A DNA stretch of 64,000 nt from Bacteroidales bacterium (GTDB lineage: Bacteria > Bacteroidota > Bacteroidia > Bacteroidales > UBA10428): NCBI GenBank assembly GCA_016926235.1, contig JAFGOZ010000522.1:49889-113888 (forward strand), read 5' to 3'. Positions 1 to 8,713 of the stretch are shown here, one piece after another (the first letter of the stretch is position 1; every line of letters begins with the position of its first letter). The notes under the pieces are model-generated. The model saw nothing but the letters and a program-made list of their open reading frames with translations, did not search any database and had not been told where the DNA came from. Position numbers and translations under genes: made by a program.

Positions 1-2
1 AG

Positions 3-728
3 GAATATTTTGCCGTATTAAGTTTGAAGGAAAATGGCATATTAGAAAACAAATCAGTTTTTATACCGGGCCATTCTGGTGACTTTTTGGGAGGGAGTCA
101 CCTCAATTTTATAGATCAGAGTATTTCTGACAAGAAACTAATAAAAACAATATTGCATCATAACTATTGTCTTACGAATTCAAACCGTGTTCAAAATAGA
201 GAATTCTATAAAAGCATTGACAATTCTCTTTTAGAAATGGGAAACTTTGAAAATTACCAGTTATTCGAAAACTGGGATATGAAAGAAAGACAGGCAAAGT
301 TTATCGTAAATTCTGCCAACGTTTATAATTTTTTTGATTATGAACATCGCCTTCCTTTCTGGGACAAGGAACTGATTGATTTTTTCAATAAATTACCCTT
401 TACATATAAAAAACATAAAGTCCTTTATGATAAAGTATTAAAGGGTTTTTTTAGCCACTATCAACTTAATTTTGCGAATGAATTACAAGTCACTCCATAT
501 CAATTATATACACAATCCATTAAAGCCCAAATAAAGAGAATAATTCCTGATTTTACCAAGCATAAAAGAATGTATGAACTGGATTGGGCATTATATCACG
601 AAATAACAAAAAAAATGATTGATAGTGTAGCAAAAACCGGAAAGCCAACACCTTCGCAATACAATCAATACAATGCCATAATATGTTGGTGGTATTTGCT
701 TCAAATAAAGGACAAACATAACTTTTAG
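3..728 (+). CDS. Asparagine synthase-like protein, 5' end outside the window
   Basis: The reading frame is open to the left edge, so this is the C-terminal part of a longer protein; the first possible internal start is a TTG at 24. The visible part resembles the synthetase half of asparagine-synthase-type amidotransferases. Near its start it has a GHSGDFLGG segment, which aligns with the ATP-pyrophosphate loop (SGDGGDE..GG) of AsnB, followed by the helical region in which AsnB binds aspartate (motif like EHRLPFWD near the middle). The loop departs from the canonical one, keeping one Gly-Asp and the Gly-Gly. Such paralogues are common in O-antigen and capsule clusters, where they amidate sugars or make small peptides. 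It converges on a methyltransferase gene with a 7-nt gap. Whether an N-terminal glutaminase domain exists cannot be seen. Confidence 0.65.
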   Translation, partial: EYFAVLSLKENGILENKSVFIPGHSGDFLGGSHLNFIDQSISDKKLIKTILHHNYCLTNSNRVQNREFYKSIDNSLLEMGNFENYQLFENWDMKERQAKFIVNSANVYNFFDYEHRLPFWDKELIDFFNKLPFTYKKHKVLYDKVLKGFFSHYQLNFANELQVTPYQLYTQSIKAQIKRIIPDFTKHKRMYELDWALYHEITKKMIDSVAKTGKPTPSQYNQYNAIICWWYLLQIKDKHNF

Positions 729-735
729 TAATGTC

Positions 736-1590
736 CTATTTTTCATAGATGGCAACAATCTTTGCAGGTTTAGGCATCAATTTATTCATAAACCAGTCAA
801 AAATCCTCCACAACCAAAAAGGAAGAATACTAAATAACACATAACTCCGCATATATGCCAACATTTTATTTGAATATGTAATAAATGAAACCTTCTTAAG
901 GCTTTCATCTTTCAGTAAATTCTTAAGCTTTGGTTTATCAAAAGAATGTAAATGTGCATTTGACGGTGTGGGTTTATTGCAATGAATGCATAAATGCATA
1001 GGAATTTTTTCTTTATAGGGTGTACTAACTATCAGCCTGCCACCTTTTTTCAATTTTGAGAATAATTGCTTTACAAATAACTCAGGATCTACAGTGTGTT
1101 CAATAATTTCAGATGCTATAATACAATCAAACGATCCCTCTTTGAATGGAAGGGAAAATGCATCTGCAACAAAACCATGATAAAGCGGACTTCCATATCT
1201 TGCTTTGGCAACTTTTATGTTTTCCAATGAAATATCTACAGCAAACACTTCTTTGCCTTTAGGAAGACAACATTTTGCAACCCAGTTTGAACCTGCACCA
1301 ACATCTAAAATTACTTTTGAATATCCTGGAATATTTTTTATGATCAATTGGTGCATACGCTTATTATCATGGATAGTTTGCTTGTCTGTTTCAAGATAAT
1401 AATCAAAGACCTTTCCGTCTTGCTGGTAATGTTCAATATAATCAGTTACAATAGAATTTTTAATTGATGCTACTAGAAAAACTGGTATCTCTTCAATTAC
1501 CGCAAAATTTAAACCACATTCACTGCAATTATAGCTCTCTTCAAGTAATTGAAGGACGTGCATACAATTTGGACAAATTAAATCATTCAT
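736..1590 (-). CDS. SAM-dependent methyltransferase with N-terminal zinc ribbon
   Basis: A 284-residue protein. Residues 1-40 form a Trm112-like zinc ribbon with paired cysteines C6/C9 and C22/C25, followed by a hydrophobic IPVFLV strand. From about residue 90 comes a class I Rossmann methyltransferase: motif I is LDVGAGS, the acidic end of strand 2 is VDIS, and a later FDCIIASEIIEH matches the usual motif IV region. A CIHCNKP segment near residue 200 is a further Cys pair. The C-terminus is basic and aromatic and may touch the membrane. The substrate is not identifiable; neighbours point to a surface glycan or lipid-linked precursor. It is the last gene of a minus-strand group with the acyltransferase-like gene and the deacetylase. 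Confidence 0.75.
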   Translation of the reverse strand: MNDLICPNCMHVLQLLEESYNCSECGLNFAVIEEIPVFLVASIKNSIVTDYIEHYQQDGKVFDYYLETDKQTIHDNKRMHQLIIKNIPGYSKVILDVGAGSNWVAKCCLPKGKEVFAVDISLENIKVAKARYGSPLYHGFVADAFSLPFKEGSFDCIIASEIIEHTVDPELFVKQLFSKLKKGGRLIVSTPYKEKIPMHLCIHCNKPTPSNAHLHSFDKPKLKNLLKDESLKKVSFITYSNKMLAYMRSYVLFSILPFWLWRIFDWFMNKLMPKPAKIVAIYEK

Positions 1591-1660
1591 TATTAGTCAT
1601 TTTACAATGTTGTCAGTCAATTTAAGCTGACCCTAAATTGTCATAAGAATTAGTATTTGT

Positions 1661-2551
1661 CTACTTCATCCATTTTAAGTAAAATGGTAACCTATTTATT
1701 TTGAGTAAAAAATAATGCTCCTCGAAAGCCCCAAAACCTGCATTAAATAGTTTTACCCCAGGCAAATTTGAACCGGCAAAATCGAATAATCTGGGTGAAT
1801 TAGAAAATTCTTCAATAATACTGTTTATTAAAAAGAAAAAAGCCTTACTTGCTTTACCCTCCTCGGTATTAATAGAATAAGGAGGAATCAATCTATCTTC
1901 ACCATCCAATATAAAAATCGCAGCAATTAAGTTGCCATTAGCATTTCTTACCCCTCTATACATCTTTCGGAATTGGGGAGCCCGTTCAATTAATTTCATT
2001 AAAATTTTACCTGCCTTAGAACTTAGATATGATTGTGGATGTTGTTTCATAAAAAGCAGAAAGCCTTCCTCAACAAGATTTTTATCATATTTTAAACTGA
2101 ATGTTTCGGAAGTTCTAAGACTCCTCTTAATACGGGTACTAAATTTCTCATAAATAGCACTATATGAATGCTCTAACGAAAGAATTTGATCAGTCCTTTT
2201 AATAAAATCTTTCAACTTACAGTCATTCTTTGAATTAAAGCAATATTCAATAAATTTGAAATTTCTAATTAATATATCGACATAATCATCAATATTCCTA
2301 ATGTTTCCTTCCTTACCAAACACTCCAAGTTGTTGAGTAAAAAATGGCTGATACAAATATTCTAGTCCATACTTTTTGTTCCATGTCAATGGCATCACCA
2401 CCTCATAATCCCCTTCTACCAAGGCATCCCACTTCGGGCAAACAATATCAAGGTACCAGGAGTAAGCATATAGCAACCTGTTGCTTGCACTTTCAATGCA
2501 TTCATCCCACCTTTGTTTATCAATATCATTATGTCTGATATATTCTACCAT
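1661..2551 (-). CDS. GNAT/FemAB-like acyl-N-acyltransferase
   Basis: A 296-residue cytosolic protein with no signal peptide. Composition and segment order fit the FemAB/GNAT-fold proteins common in Bacteroidota polysaccharide clusters. An N-terminal half has a PLTWNKKYGLEYLYQPFF-type strand pair. A C-terminal half has strand-helix motifs (GNLIAAIFIL, then KASKAFFFLINSIIEEF and FDFAGSNLPGVKLFNAGFG) typical of the acyl- or aminoacyl-transfer fold; the FAGS/GFG segment is the usual end signature. The substrate is unknown; transfer of an acyl or aminoacyl group to an amino sugar is a plausible guess. Its ATG shares one base with the TGA of the upstream deacetylase gene (TGATG), so translation is probably coupled. 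Confidence 0.6.
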   Translation of the reverse strand: MVEYIRHNDIDKQRWDECIESASNRLLYAYSWYLDIVCPKWDALVEGDYEVVMPLTWNKKYGLEYLYQPFFTQQLGVFGKEGNIRNIDDYVDILIRNFKFIEYCFNSKNDCKLKDFIKRTDQILSLEHSYSAIYEKFSTRIKRSLRTSETFSLKYDKNLVEEGFLLFMKQHPQSYLSSKAGKILMKLIERAPQFRKMYRGVRNANGNLIAAIFILDGEDRLIPPYSINTEEGKASKAFFFLINSIIEEFSNSPRLFDFAGSNLPGVKLFNAGFGAFEEHYFLLKINRLPFYLKWMK

Positions 2552-3846
2552 CAGCTTAATTTAAACATCTCTTCAAAAATCCTTCTCCATCCTTCCCAAT
2601 CCCTATAATCACTTAGAGCCTGGTTATGCCAGAGTGTGATAAATGTTCCATTTACCTGTTTTACTCTTTCCCTCAATATCTTAATTTCTTCTAATCCCTC
2701 ATCCGGAGTATACTTCATATATTTTTTCATAGAATTGTCCATAACATGCAAGGGCATTAATTTCATCATTACAATATCTTCACTCAATAGATTATAAAAA
2801 TAATGAGGTGTGCATGTGCCGGAACGAAATCCTGTACTTCCTGCATACCCAAGGGAATAATCCTCTACTACTCCAATATTTGCCAGATTTTGCAATGTGT
2901 CAGGCATAGTAAGACGTAAAAAATGCTGCCTGCTTTTTACTTCTTTTTTTCCAATAAATTCTCTAAAACCAATAATCTCTCTTTTCAAGGTTTTCATATC
3001 ATCATGAGATGCATAGGAGGGGTGGACTCCTATATCAGCCCATGAAGACAAATCCTGTAAAAATCTTCTTAGTTTTTTATTCTTGATTGAAATGTTTTTA
3101 TCATATTTTCCACGTTTTCCTATTTGAATGAAGATCGTTGGTTTTGTTTCAGCGTTTTGATGCACATCCCTAATAAAGTCAAATGTAAAATACGGATCAT
3201 CCATCTTGCCAGTTAATACTTTTATTCGATCAAAAAAGCTAACAAAATCAGCTTTTATCAGATCACGACAGAAAGCGCCCAAAGTCCTGTAAAAAGGTCT
3301 GTTTTTAAATGCCCACGCAAAATCAACATCAATTGTTGAAATATGATTAAAAACTCTTTGCTTGATTTGTAACTCAGGCCACTTTTGTTGTAAAACATAT
3401 CCAAGTTTAAAAGACCATTCATCAACGACAGGCCTTTTTAATAAATTATATTCATTTGAAATACTTTGTGTATATTCGAATCGCCCATGAACATCCTTTT
3501 CATGCGGTAAATATTCTTCATATCTTGATACAAGAAAGAATGATGCTGCAAGAATATCAAATGGCAAATCACCTCCGGTAGATGTTTGAAAAAATACAGG
3601 AAGGCCATCCCATAATCCCATCTCTGTTTTTTGCTCATGCACATGACTCTGATCGAGTAATCCATGAGGAATAATCTTAAAAGAATTATCAATAGTATCG
3701 TAGGAATAATTTATGATGGGTTCGTTTGCATCAAGGATTACCTCCAGGTCATTAATGTACTGTAATTCAATTCCCAGTATGTCTGCAAATATAAAATCTG
3801 CAATATATTTAAGTCGTGAGGTAATATTTTCTGCGTAAATGATCAT
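2551..3846 (-). CDS. Polysaccharide deacetylase (NodB-homology) family protein
   Basis: A 431-residue protein with a Bacteroidota-type N-terminal domain (about 1-160) and a NodB-like carbohydrate esterase domain (about 165-430). Visible NodB elements are an STIDVD segment in the place of the TFDDG motif, a DIGVHPS segment in the place of the H-x-x-H/HP metal motif, and GFRSGTC in the place of the R-x-P catalytic-site strand. The family removes N-acetyl groups from amino sugars in cell-surface glycans. No signal peptide is visible, so action on a cytoplasmic or membrane-linked precursor is more likely than on an exported polymer. It is the first gene of the minus-strand trio. The motif 1 variation means activity is inferred only. 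Confidence 0.7.
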   Translation of the reverse strand: MIIYAENITSRLKYIADFIFADILGIELQYINDLEVILDANEPIINYSYDTIDNSFKIIPHGLLDQSHVHEQKTEMGLWDGLPVFFQTSTGGDLPFDILAASFFLVSRYEEYLPHEKDVHGRFEYTQSISNEYNLLKRPVVDEWSFKLGYVLQQKWPELQIKQRVFNHISTIDVDFAWAFKNRPFYRTLGAFCRDLIKADFVSFFDRIKVLTGKMDDPYFTFDFIRDVHQNAETKPTIFIQIGKRGKYDKNISIKNKKLRRFLQDLSSWADIGVHPSYASHDDMKTLKREIIGFREFIGKKEVKSRQHFLRLTMPDTLQNLANIGVVEDYSLGYAGSTGFRSGTCTPHYFYNLLSEDIVMMKLMPLHVMDNSMKKYMKYTPDEGLEEIKILRERVKQVNGTFITLWHNQALSDYRDWEGWRRIFEEMFKLS

Positions 3847-3888
3847 TTATATTTAAATCATTACATAAAACAATAATAATGTAACATT

Positions 3889-3957
3889 TGTCATGCTGAA
3901 TTTATTTCAACTTCTCTTTTTGTACAAATGACTTTCCAAATCAACTTCGGAATGACA
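3889..3957. repeat. Imperfect palindromic intergenic element with TGTCAT ends
   Basis: The outer ends are TGTCATGCTGAA at 3889-3900 and TTCGGAATGACA at 3946-3957, which are imperfect reverse complements (10 of 12 positions). The 45 bases between are AT-rich and non-coding. Elements with TGTCAT-CTGAA ends are a recurring dispersed repeat type in Bacteroidota intergenic DNA. Only one copy is seen in this window, so its repetitive nature is inferred. It lies between the divergent-side start of the deacetylase gene and the end of mutS2. Confidence 0.4.
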
Positions 3958-4068
3958 TATGTTCATTAAATTTAATATATCTAATCTTTTATTTTCAGTT
4001 AATCAAATATATGAATAATGCCAATATACATATAAAAAAAATATGACCAATTTCACTATCCTTATTCA

Positions 4069-6543
4069 TCATATATCCAACTCCACTATGGTTATTCCAG
4101 CCCCTCCCCTTTCAACATGCTCGTCTTTACATGTTTTTACTACATCTACTGTATATAAATAGTCCCTTATTACCTGGCGTAAAATACCATTACCCTTTCC
4201 ATGAAGTATTCGTAAATACGAAGCATTTACTACTATGGCTTCATCAATAAATTCCATTATGGTTGTAATAGCTTCTTCTGCACGCTTTCCCCTGACATCA
4301 ATCTCGGATTTAAAGTTCCTTTTTCGCTCCCCAATATTATAATTCATTGAATTTTTTGATGCCTTGTAATAAGGTCTAATCTTGGTATCATCTTCATCTT
4401 TTATTTTCAATAACCTTCGTTCATTCAGTGTTGTAATCATATTGCCAAATGCAACTAAAATACTTTTGCCATTTACCTCTATAACTTCACCTATAGTATC
4501 CTGCCCAACAATCTGCACCCTATCTCCAGCAACAATTTCAGAATCAGAAATTAAAGATTCTTTTTTTGATTGTTTATCTTTATCAGCACCTTTCATTCTA
4601 TTCTGATGATCTTTGATCTTTTTAATTTTTTGTTCCAACCTTTCATCCCCGTTAACATCAGAAGATACTAGTTGTTTAACCTTATTGAGTTTGTCTCGTG
4701 CTTCACGGGTGCGTTCCTTATCAGCTTGCGATTCTTTAATTACCCGTATGGTATTCTCAATCTGCTTATTAGCTCCCGACAATATTTCTTGCGCTTCAGC
4801 TCGTGCACTATCCAGAATTTCCTTCTTAAGTTTCTTTGCATTTTCCAGCTCCTCACCGTAGCTCTCTAATACTTCATCCAGCCTTTTCTCCGTCTGTCTT
4901 ATCTTCTGACGCTTATTCTCCCAGTAACGTTTATCCCTGAGTATATCCTTTAAATGCTTATCAAACTGGATATGTTCTTCTCCCACTTTATCCGATGCAT
5001 CATGCAAAATATCTTCAGGAAGTCCAATCTTTCTGGCAATTTCAAAAGCGAATGAACTTCCGGGTTTTCCAATTTCAAGTTTAAATAATGGTTCCATTTG
5101 ATGAGCGTCATACAACATTGCAGCATTGGTTATTCCTTCGGCTGATGAAGCAAAATGTTTCAAATTTCCATAATGTGTTGTAATCACACCCATAACTTGA
5201 TTTTCGTTTAGTTTGTTTAAAATTGCCTCAGCAATTGCTCCTCCCAGCATAGGTTCCGTGCCAGTTCCAAACTCATCAATCAAAATAAGTGTCTTCGCAT
5301 CGGCATTTTTAATAAAATGTTTCATACTTACCAGGTGCGAACTATAGGTACTAAGGTCATCTTCAATAGATTGTTCGTCTCCTATATCTATAAAAATATT
5401 TGAATACATCCCCATTTCAGAAGTCTCTGAAGCAGAAACCAGCAAACCGCATTGAAACATATATTGTAACAATCCCACTGTTTTAAGGCAAACCGATTTA
5501 CCCCCGGCATTCGGACCCGAGATTAGTAAAATCCTTTTTTGTGCATTCAAGGACAAATCAAGGGGCACAACTGGTTTACTCTCTCTTTTATGGGATATAT
5601 AAAGTAAAGGATGAACAGCTTCTTTTAAATTAATTAAACTCTCAAAAGTAATTCGTGGAATAGAGGCACCAAGTTGCATTGCCAGTCGTGCTTTTGCTCT
5701 GATAAAATCCATATTAGCCAAATATTCATATGCTTCTAAAATATCGTCATAGTATGGCCTTATATCATCTGCAAATGTTACCAGTATCTTAACAATTTCT
5801 CTCCGTTCACTATATTCTAGCTCTTTAATTTCATTATTTATTTCCACAACTTCGGCAGGTTCAATATATACAGTTTTTCCTGTTGCCGACTCATCATGTA
5901 CAAAACCACTTATTCGCCTTTTATCAGTATAATTTACAGGTATTACCACTCTTCCATCACGTACAGCAAGTGAAACATCCTTCTCTACAATTCCCTGTTC
6001 TTTAGCTCTTTTGAGAATGCTATGAATTTTACTGCTAACACTTTTTTGTTTCTCAGCAATCTTTCTTCTTATTGTTTGAAGGTCTTTGCTTGCATTATCC
6101 TTTATCTCTCCATTTTTTGTTAAAACCTGATCCAATCGGTCATAAATAAAGGGATAAAGATTAATATCATTCCCTATCTTTTTCAAATAAGGATATTTAT
6201 TTTCTTCCTTCGATTTAAAAAACGCAATAATCGCTTTAATTGTCGAATATGATCGTTTAAAATCGAACATATCAGTCAATTCAAGATATGTTCCAATGTT
6301 TTTAATCTTTATAAGCGCTTTTGATATGTCATAAAAATGATCTGTAGGAAATGCTTCCTCGAACTGGCAAATAGTCTTCATTTCATTTACCTGGTTAAGC
6401 AGGTCTTTTACAACTTCACCATTGGTTTGAAATTGCATACCATCCACCATCTTTTCACCTAGTGATGAAAGACACGATTCCTTGAGCATTAAACGAATCT
6501 TGTCAAAGCCAATTTTTACTTCAAAATTTTGAGGATAAATCAT
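4069..6543 (-). CDS. mutS2: Endonuclease MutS2
   Basis: An 824-residue protein of normal MutS2 length. The order is: MutS-like core and lever helices (about 1-300), ABC-type ATPase with Walker A SGPNAGGKS near residue 341 and Walker B LILIDEFGTGTEP near 420, a long charged coiled coil (about 510-640), a small beta domain, and a C-terminal Smr domain (about 745-824) with EIDVRG and LHGKGNGILRQ. It lacks the mismatch-recognition domain of MutS. MutS2 proteins are linked to branched-DNA processing, suppression of recombination and, in some bacteria, rescue of collided ribosomes; nuclease activity resides in Smr. It stands alone, with a candidate promoter at 6620-6627. Confidence 0.95.
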   Translation of the reverse strand: MIYPQNFEVKIGFDKIRLMLKESCLSSLGEKMVDGMQFQTNGEVVKDLLNQVNEMKTICQFEEAFPTDHFYDISKALIKIKNIGTYLELTDMFDFKRSYSTIKAIIAFFKSKEENKYPYLKKIGNDINLYPFIYDRLDQVLTKNGEIKDNASKDLQTIRRKIAEKQKSVSSKIHSILKRAKEQGIVEKDVSLAVRDGRVVIPVNYTDKRRISGFVHDESATGKTVYIEPAEVVEINNEIKELEYSERREIVKILVTFADDIRPYYDDILEAYEYLANMDFIRAKARLAMQLGASIPRITFESLINLKEAVHPLLYISHKRESKPVVPLDLSLNAQKRILLISGPNAGGKSVCLKTVGLLQYMFQCGLLVSASETSEMGMYSNIFIDIGDEQSIEDDLSTYSSHLVSMKHFIKNADAKTLILIDEFGTGTEPMLGGAIAEAILNKLNENQVMGVITTHYGNLKHFASSAEGITNAAMLYDAHQMEPLFKLEIGKPGSSFAFEIARKIGLPEDILHDASDKVGEEHIQFDKHLKDILRDKRYWENKRQKIRQTEKRLDEVLESYGEELENAKKLKKEILDSARAEAQEILSGANKQIENTIRVIKESQADKERTREARDKLNKVKQLVSSDVNGDERLEQKIKKIKDHQNRMKGADKDKQSKKESLISDSEIVAGDRVQIVGQDTIGEVIEVNGKSILVAFGNMITTLNERRLLKIKDEDDTKIRPYYKASKNSMNYNIGERKRNFKSEIDVRGKRAEEAITTIMEFIDEAIVVNASYLRILHGKGNGILRQVIRDYLYTVDVVKTCKDEHVERGGAGITIVELDI

Positions 6544-6619
6544 AATTTAATATTCTACGCAACCTTGAATAAAAAAATTTCATCTTCAAGGTAAATAACG
6601 TTATTTAAATTTTCATTCA

Positions 6620-6627
6620 CAAAAATA
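6620..6627 (-). promoter_or_regulatory. Candidate -7 promoter box for mutS2
   Basis: On the minus strand the octamer reads TATTTTTG, an exact match to the Bacteroidota -7 consensus TAnnTTTG. It lies about 75 bases upstream of the mutS2 ATG at 6543. No clear TTTG -33 element is seen at the expected spacing, so the call rests on the -7 box alone. Confidence 0.4.
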
Positions 6628-6652
6628 ATACTAATGTTTAATAGATGATAAA

Positions 6653-7186
6653 ATGAAACTTTTTAATAATTCCAAAACAAAAAAGCCTCTTATATGGTTT
6701 CTTATTCCCTTTTTGCTTTGCAGCGTTTATTATCCCCCAGAAGAAGTAGAAATAGAATACGAACCTATTATCATGAAAAGGAACGACCTTGAACAATCTG
6801 TCAGTTTTCAGCCAATCAGGGATTTAAATAATCCAGGCAAGATTTATCTGAAAGACAACTATATTTATATTAATGAGCGCTTTAAGGGAGTGCACGTCAT
6901 TGACAACTCCGATCCAACATCCCCGGTTAAAACGGGTTTCATTAGGATTCCCGGTTGTCAGGACATTGCCATAATGGGTAATTACCTGTATGCTGACAAT
7001 GCGGTAGATTTAATAACTATCGATATTAGCTCAACACCAAGTATTACAATTACCAGTCGCATCAGGGATGTATATCCTGATCTTTTACCTCCGGATAGTG
7101 ATGTGATGCCAACTATCTTCAATAAGGAGAACCGTCCAGAGAATACAATTATTATTGAATGGGTAAAGAAAGGATCACCATCATGA
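6653..7186 (+). CDS. Surface lipoprotein-like protein with LVIVD-type repeat, first of three
   Basis: A 177-residue secreted protein of unknown function. It has a basic N-terminus, a hydrophobic segment (residues 14-24) and a cysteine after FLL that could be a weak lipobox, followed by an acidic stretch. Residues 60-130 carry beta-propeller-like strands of the LVIVD type: a KDNYIYINERFKGVHVIDNSD segment with asparagine-rich turns, then IMGNYLYADNAVDLITIDIS. Two such blades are too few for a closed propeller, so it may pair with the next protein. Its stop overlaps the next start as ATGA. LVIVD repeats occur in bacterial and archaeal surface proteins of unknown role. Confidence 0.7.
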   Translation: MKLFNNSKTKKPLIWFLIPFLLCSVYYPPEEVEIEYEPIIMKRNDLEQSVSFQPIRDLNNPGKIYLKDNYIYINERFKGVHVIDNSDPTSPVKTGFIRIPGCQDIAIMGNYLYADNAVDLITIDISSTPSITITSRIRDVYPDLLPPDSDVMPTIFNKENRPENTIIIEWVKKGSPS

Positions 7187-7929
7187 GAAATATCTTATAT
7201 TATTCAGTATTGTTAGCGATAGCAATAATACTTGTTTATGCATGTACTGCTGAAAGTCTCGATTCATCAGATGCCGAAGTAGGAAAGGCAGGATCGATGG
7301 CACGATTTACAATTGCCAATAACCACCTGTATACCGTTGACAACAATAATTTGAAGCTTTTCACTCTTACCAATCCTGCTGCACCACAATATGCACAGGA
7401 TATTACTATTGGTGTAGGAATTGAAACTATATTCCCTTATGGAAACAACCTCTTTATCGGTTCACAACAAGGTATGTTTATTTATGATATAAATGTTCCA
7501 AATTCACCCCAACTTGTTACTGTATATGAACATGTTTACAGCTGTGATCCGGTTGTTGTGGAAGGAGACTATGCATATGTTACCCTCCACTCTGAAGATA
7601 GCAGATGCGGCAGATGGACAAATGAGCTGCAAATTATTGATATTTCTGACTTGTCCAATCCTATAAAAGTAAAAACCATAAGCATGAACAACCCTAGAGG
7701 ATTGGGTATTGATAATGGTGTATTATTTGTGTGTGACAATGGATTAAAAGTGTATGATGCCACAGATACTCCCAATCTCATATACAAAAGCTTTCATAAT
7801 ATAAAAGCCTATGATGTTATTCCAAACAATAATCTTCTTTTGGTTATTGGTGAAGATGGACTGTATCAATACCATTACGATAGCTACAACTTAACTTTTC
7901 TAAGTTTATTACCGAGTATTAAACAATAA
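7183..7929 (+). CDS. LVIVD-repeat lipoprotein, second of three
   Basis: A 248-residue protein when started at ATG 7183. An in-frame ATG at 7159 is less likely: the 7183 start overlaps the previous stop (ATGA), has an AAAGG run just upstream, and puts a clean signal peptide at the N-terminus with a lipobox-like VYAC. After the cysteine come acidic and serine residues. The mature part has four or five LVIVD-like blades (NNHLYTVDNNNLKLF, GNNLFIGSQQGMFIYD, GDYAYVTL, NGVLFVCDNGLKVYD, NNLLLVIGEDGLYQY), consistent with a small beta-propeller on the cell surface or periplasmic face of the outer membrane. The ligand is unknown. It is cotranscribed with both neighbours. Confidence 0.75.
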   Translation: MRNILYYSVLLAIAIILVYACTAESLDSSDAEVGKAGSMARFTIANNHLYTVDNNNLKLFTLTNPAAPQYAQDITIGVGIETIFPYGNNLFIGSQQGMFIYDINVPNSPQLVTVYEHVYSCDPVVVEGDYAYVTLHSEDSRCGRWTNELQIIDISDLSNPIKVKTISMNNPRGLGIDNGVLFVCDNGLKVYDATDTPNLIYKSFHNIKAYDVIPNNNLLLVIGEDGLYQYHYDSYNLTFLSLLPSIKQ

Positions 7930-7937
7930 AACCAAAA

Positions 7938-8633
7938 ATGATGAAAAACCGAAATATTTTGTTAACAGGTATATTAATTATTATTATACCAATGATGATT
8001 TTCTCACAGGAAGGCAATGAACAAGTACAGGTTTCAACATCCAAAAAGAACCTGTTAGTATCCATTTCCCCTCAGCATATGATTAAAAGTGGTTTACGTG
8101 TCGAAATTGAGCCTCATCTGACAGGAAAACAATGGTTAACAATAGCCCCTATGATATACCTGAATCATAGCAATGAAAACCAATATAACACTGACTATGA
8201 AGAATTTGAATACAACAACACATATAACAAACTTACAGGAGCAGGAATTGAAATAAATCATAAAATATTCCTCTATGATAAAGACTTACCATCAGGTCCA
8301 TATTTTGCATATGGTTTGTTTTACCAGCATGTATATCTTGAATATGAAGAATATGTATACTATCCGGACATCTTTGAAGGATTAAGTGTGGAAAGATATG
8401 GCATAATGGATATAAAACACAATATTGATAAAGTAGGAACAGGTTTTATACTTGGATATCACTATCCCGTTGAGAATATTATTTTCTTTGATTTGTACGT
8501 AGGAGTTGGTATAAGGTATAGCTTCCAGGATAAAAACTATGAGTCAAACAGGGAATATAGTGGCAGTATCATTGATTTTGGATATACCGGCACACTTCCT
8601 CTTGCCGGATTTAAATGTGGATTTGTATTTTAG
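7938..8633 (+). CDS. Small outer-membrane beta-barrel protein, third of three
   Basis: A 231-residue protein with a signal peptide (hydrophobic run LLTGILIIIIPMMIFS, cut before QEGNE). The rest has alternating aromatic and polar strands rich in Tyr and Gly (for example YFAYGLFYQHVYLEY, GFILGYHYP, FFDLYVGVGIRYSF) and ends in Phe, the usual terminal residue of outer-membrane barrels. Length suggests eight to ten strands. It starts 8 nt after the second LVIVD lipoprotein gene, so the three form an operon. A reasonable inference is an envelope complex of barrel plus surface propellers, but no function can be assigned. Confidence 0.7.
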   Translation: MMKNRNILLTGILIIIIPMMIFSQEGNEQVQVSTSKKNLLVSISPQHMIKSGLRVEIEPHLTGKQWLTIAPMIYLNHSNENQYNTDYEEFEYNNTYNKLTGAGIEINHKIFLYDKDLPSGPYFAYGLFYQHVYLEYEEYVYYPDIFEGLSVERYGIMDIKHNIDKVGTGFILGYHYPVENIIFFDLYVGVGIRYSFQDKNYESNREYSGSIIDFGYTGTLPLAGFKCGFVF

Positions 8634-8641
8634 GAAGTTAT

Positions 8642-8677
8642 TTAGCTGTTAGCTGTTGGCTAAAAGCTAATAGCTAA
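8642..8677. repeat. AGCT-rich palindrome between convergent genes
   Basis: TTAGCTGTTAGCT (8642-8654) faces AGCTAATAGCTAA (8665-8677) around a 10-base loop. The arms pair over 13 positions with one G-U. Each arm is itself a duplicated TAGCT unit. No T-run follows, so it is not a classical terminator, though it sits where two genes converge and may stop or stabilise both transcripts. TAGCT-repeat palindromes look like a dispersed intergenic repeat type. Confidence 0.45.
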
Positions 8678-8713
8678 TTTGGAATCCTACTAAAATGGGA
8701 GGGATAAATCAAC

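Noticed and set aside
7159..7182. Upstream ATG for the second LVIVD lipoprotein
   Set aside because: It would add eight polar residues before the signal peptide; the ATGA overlap start at 7183 fits better.
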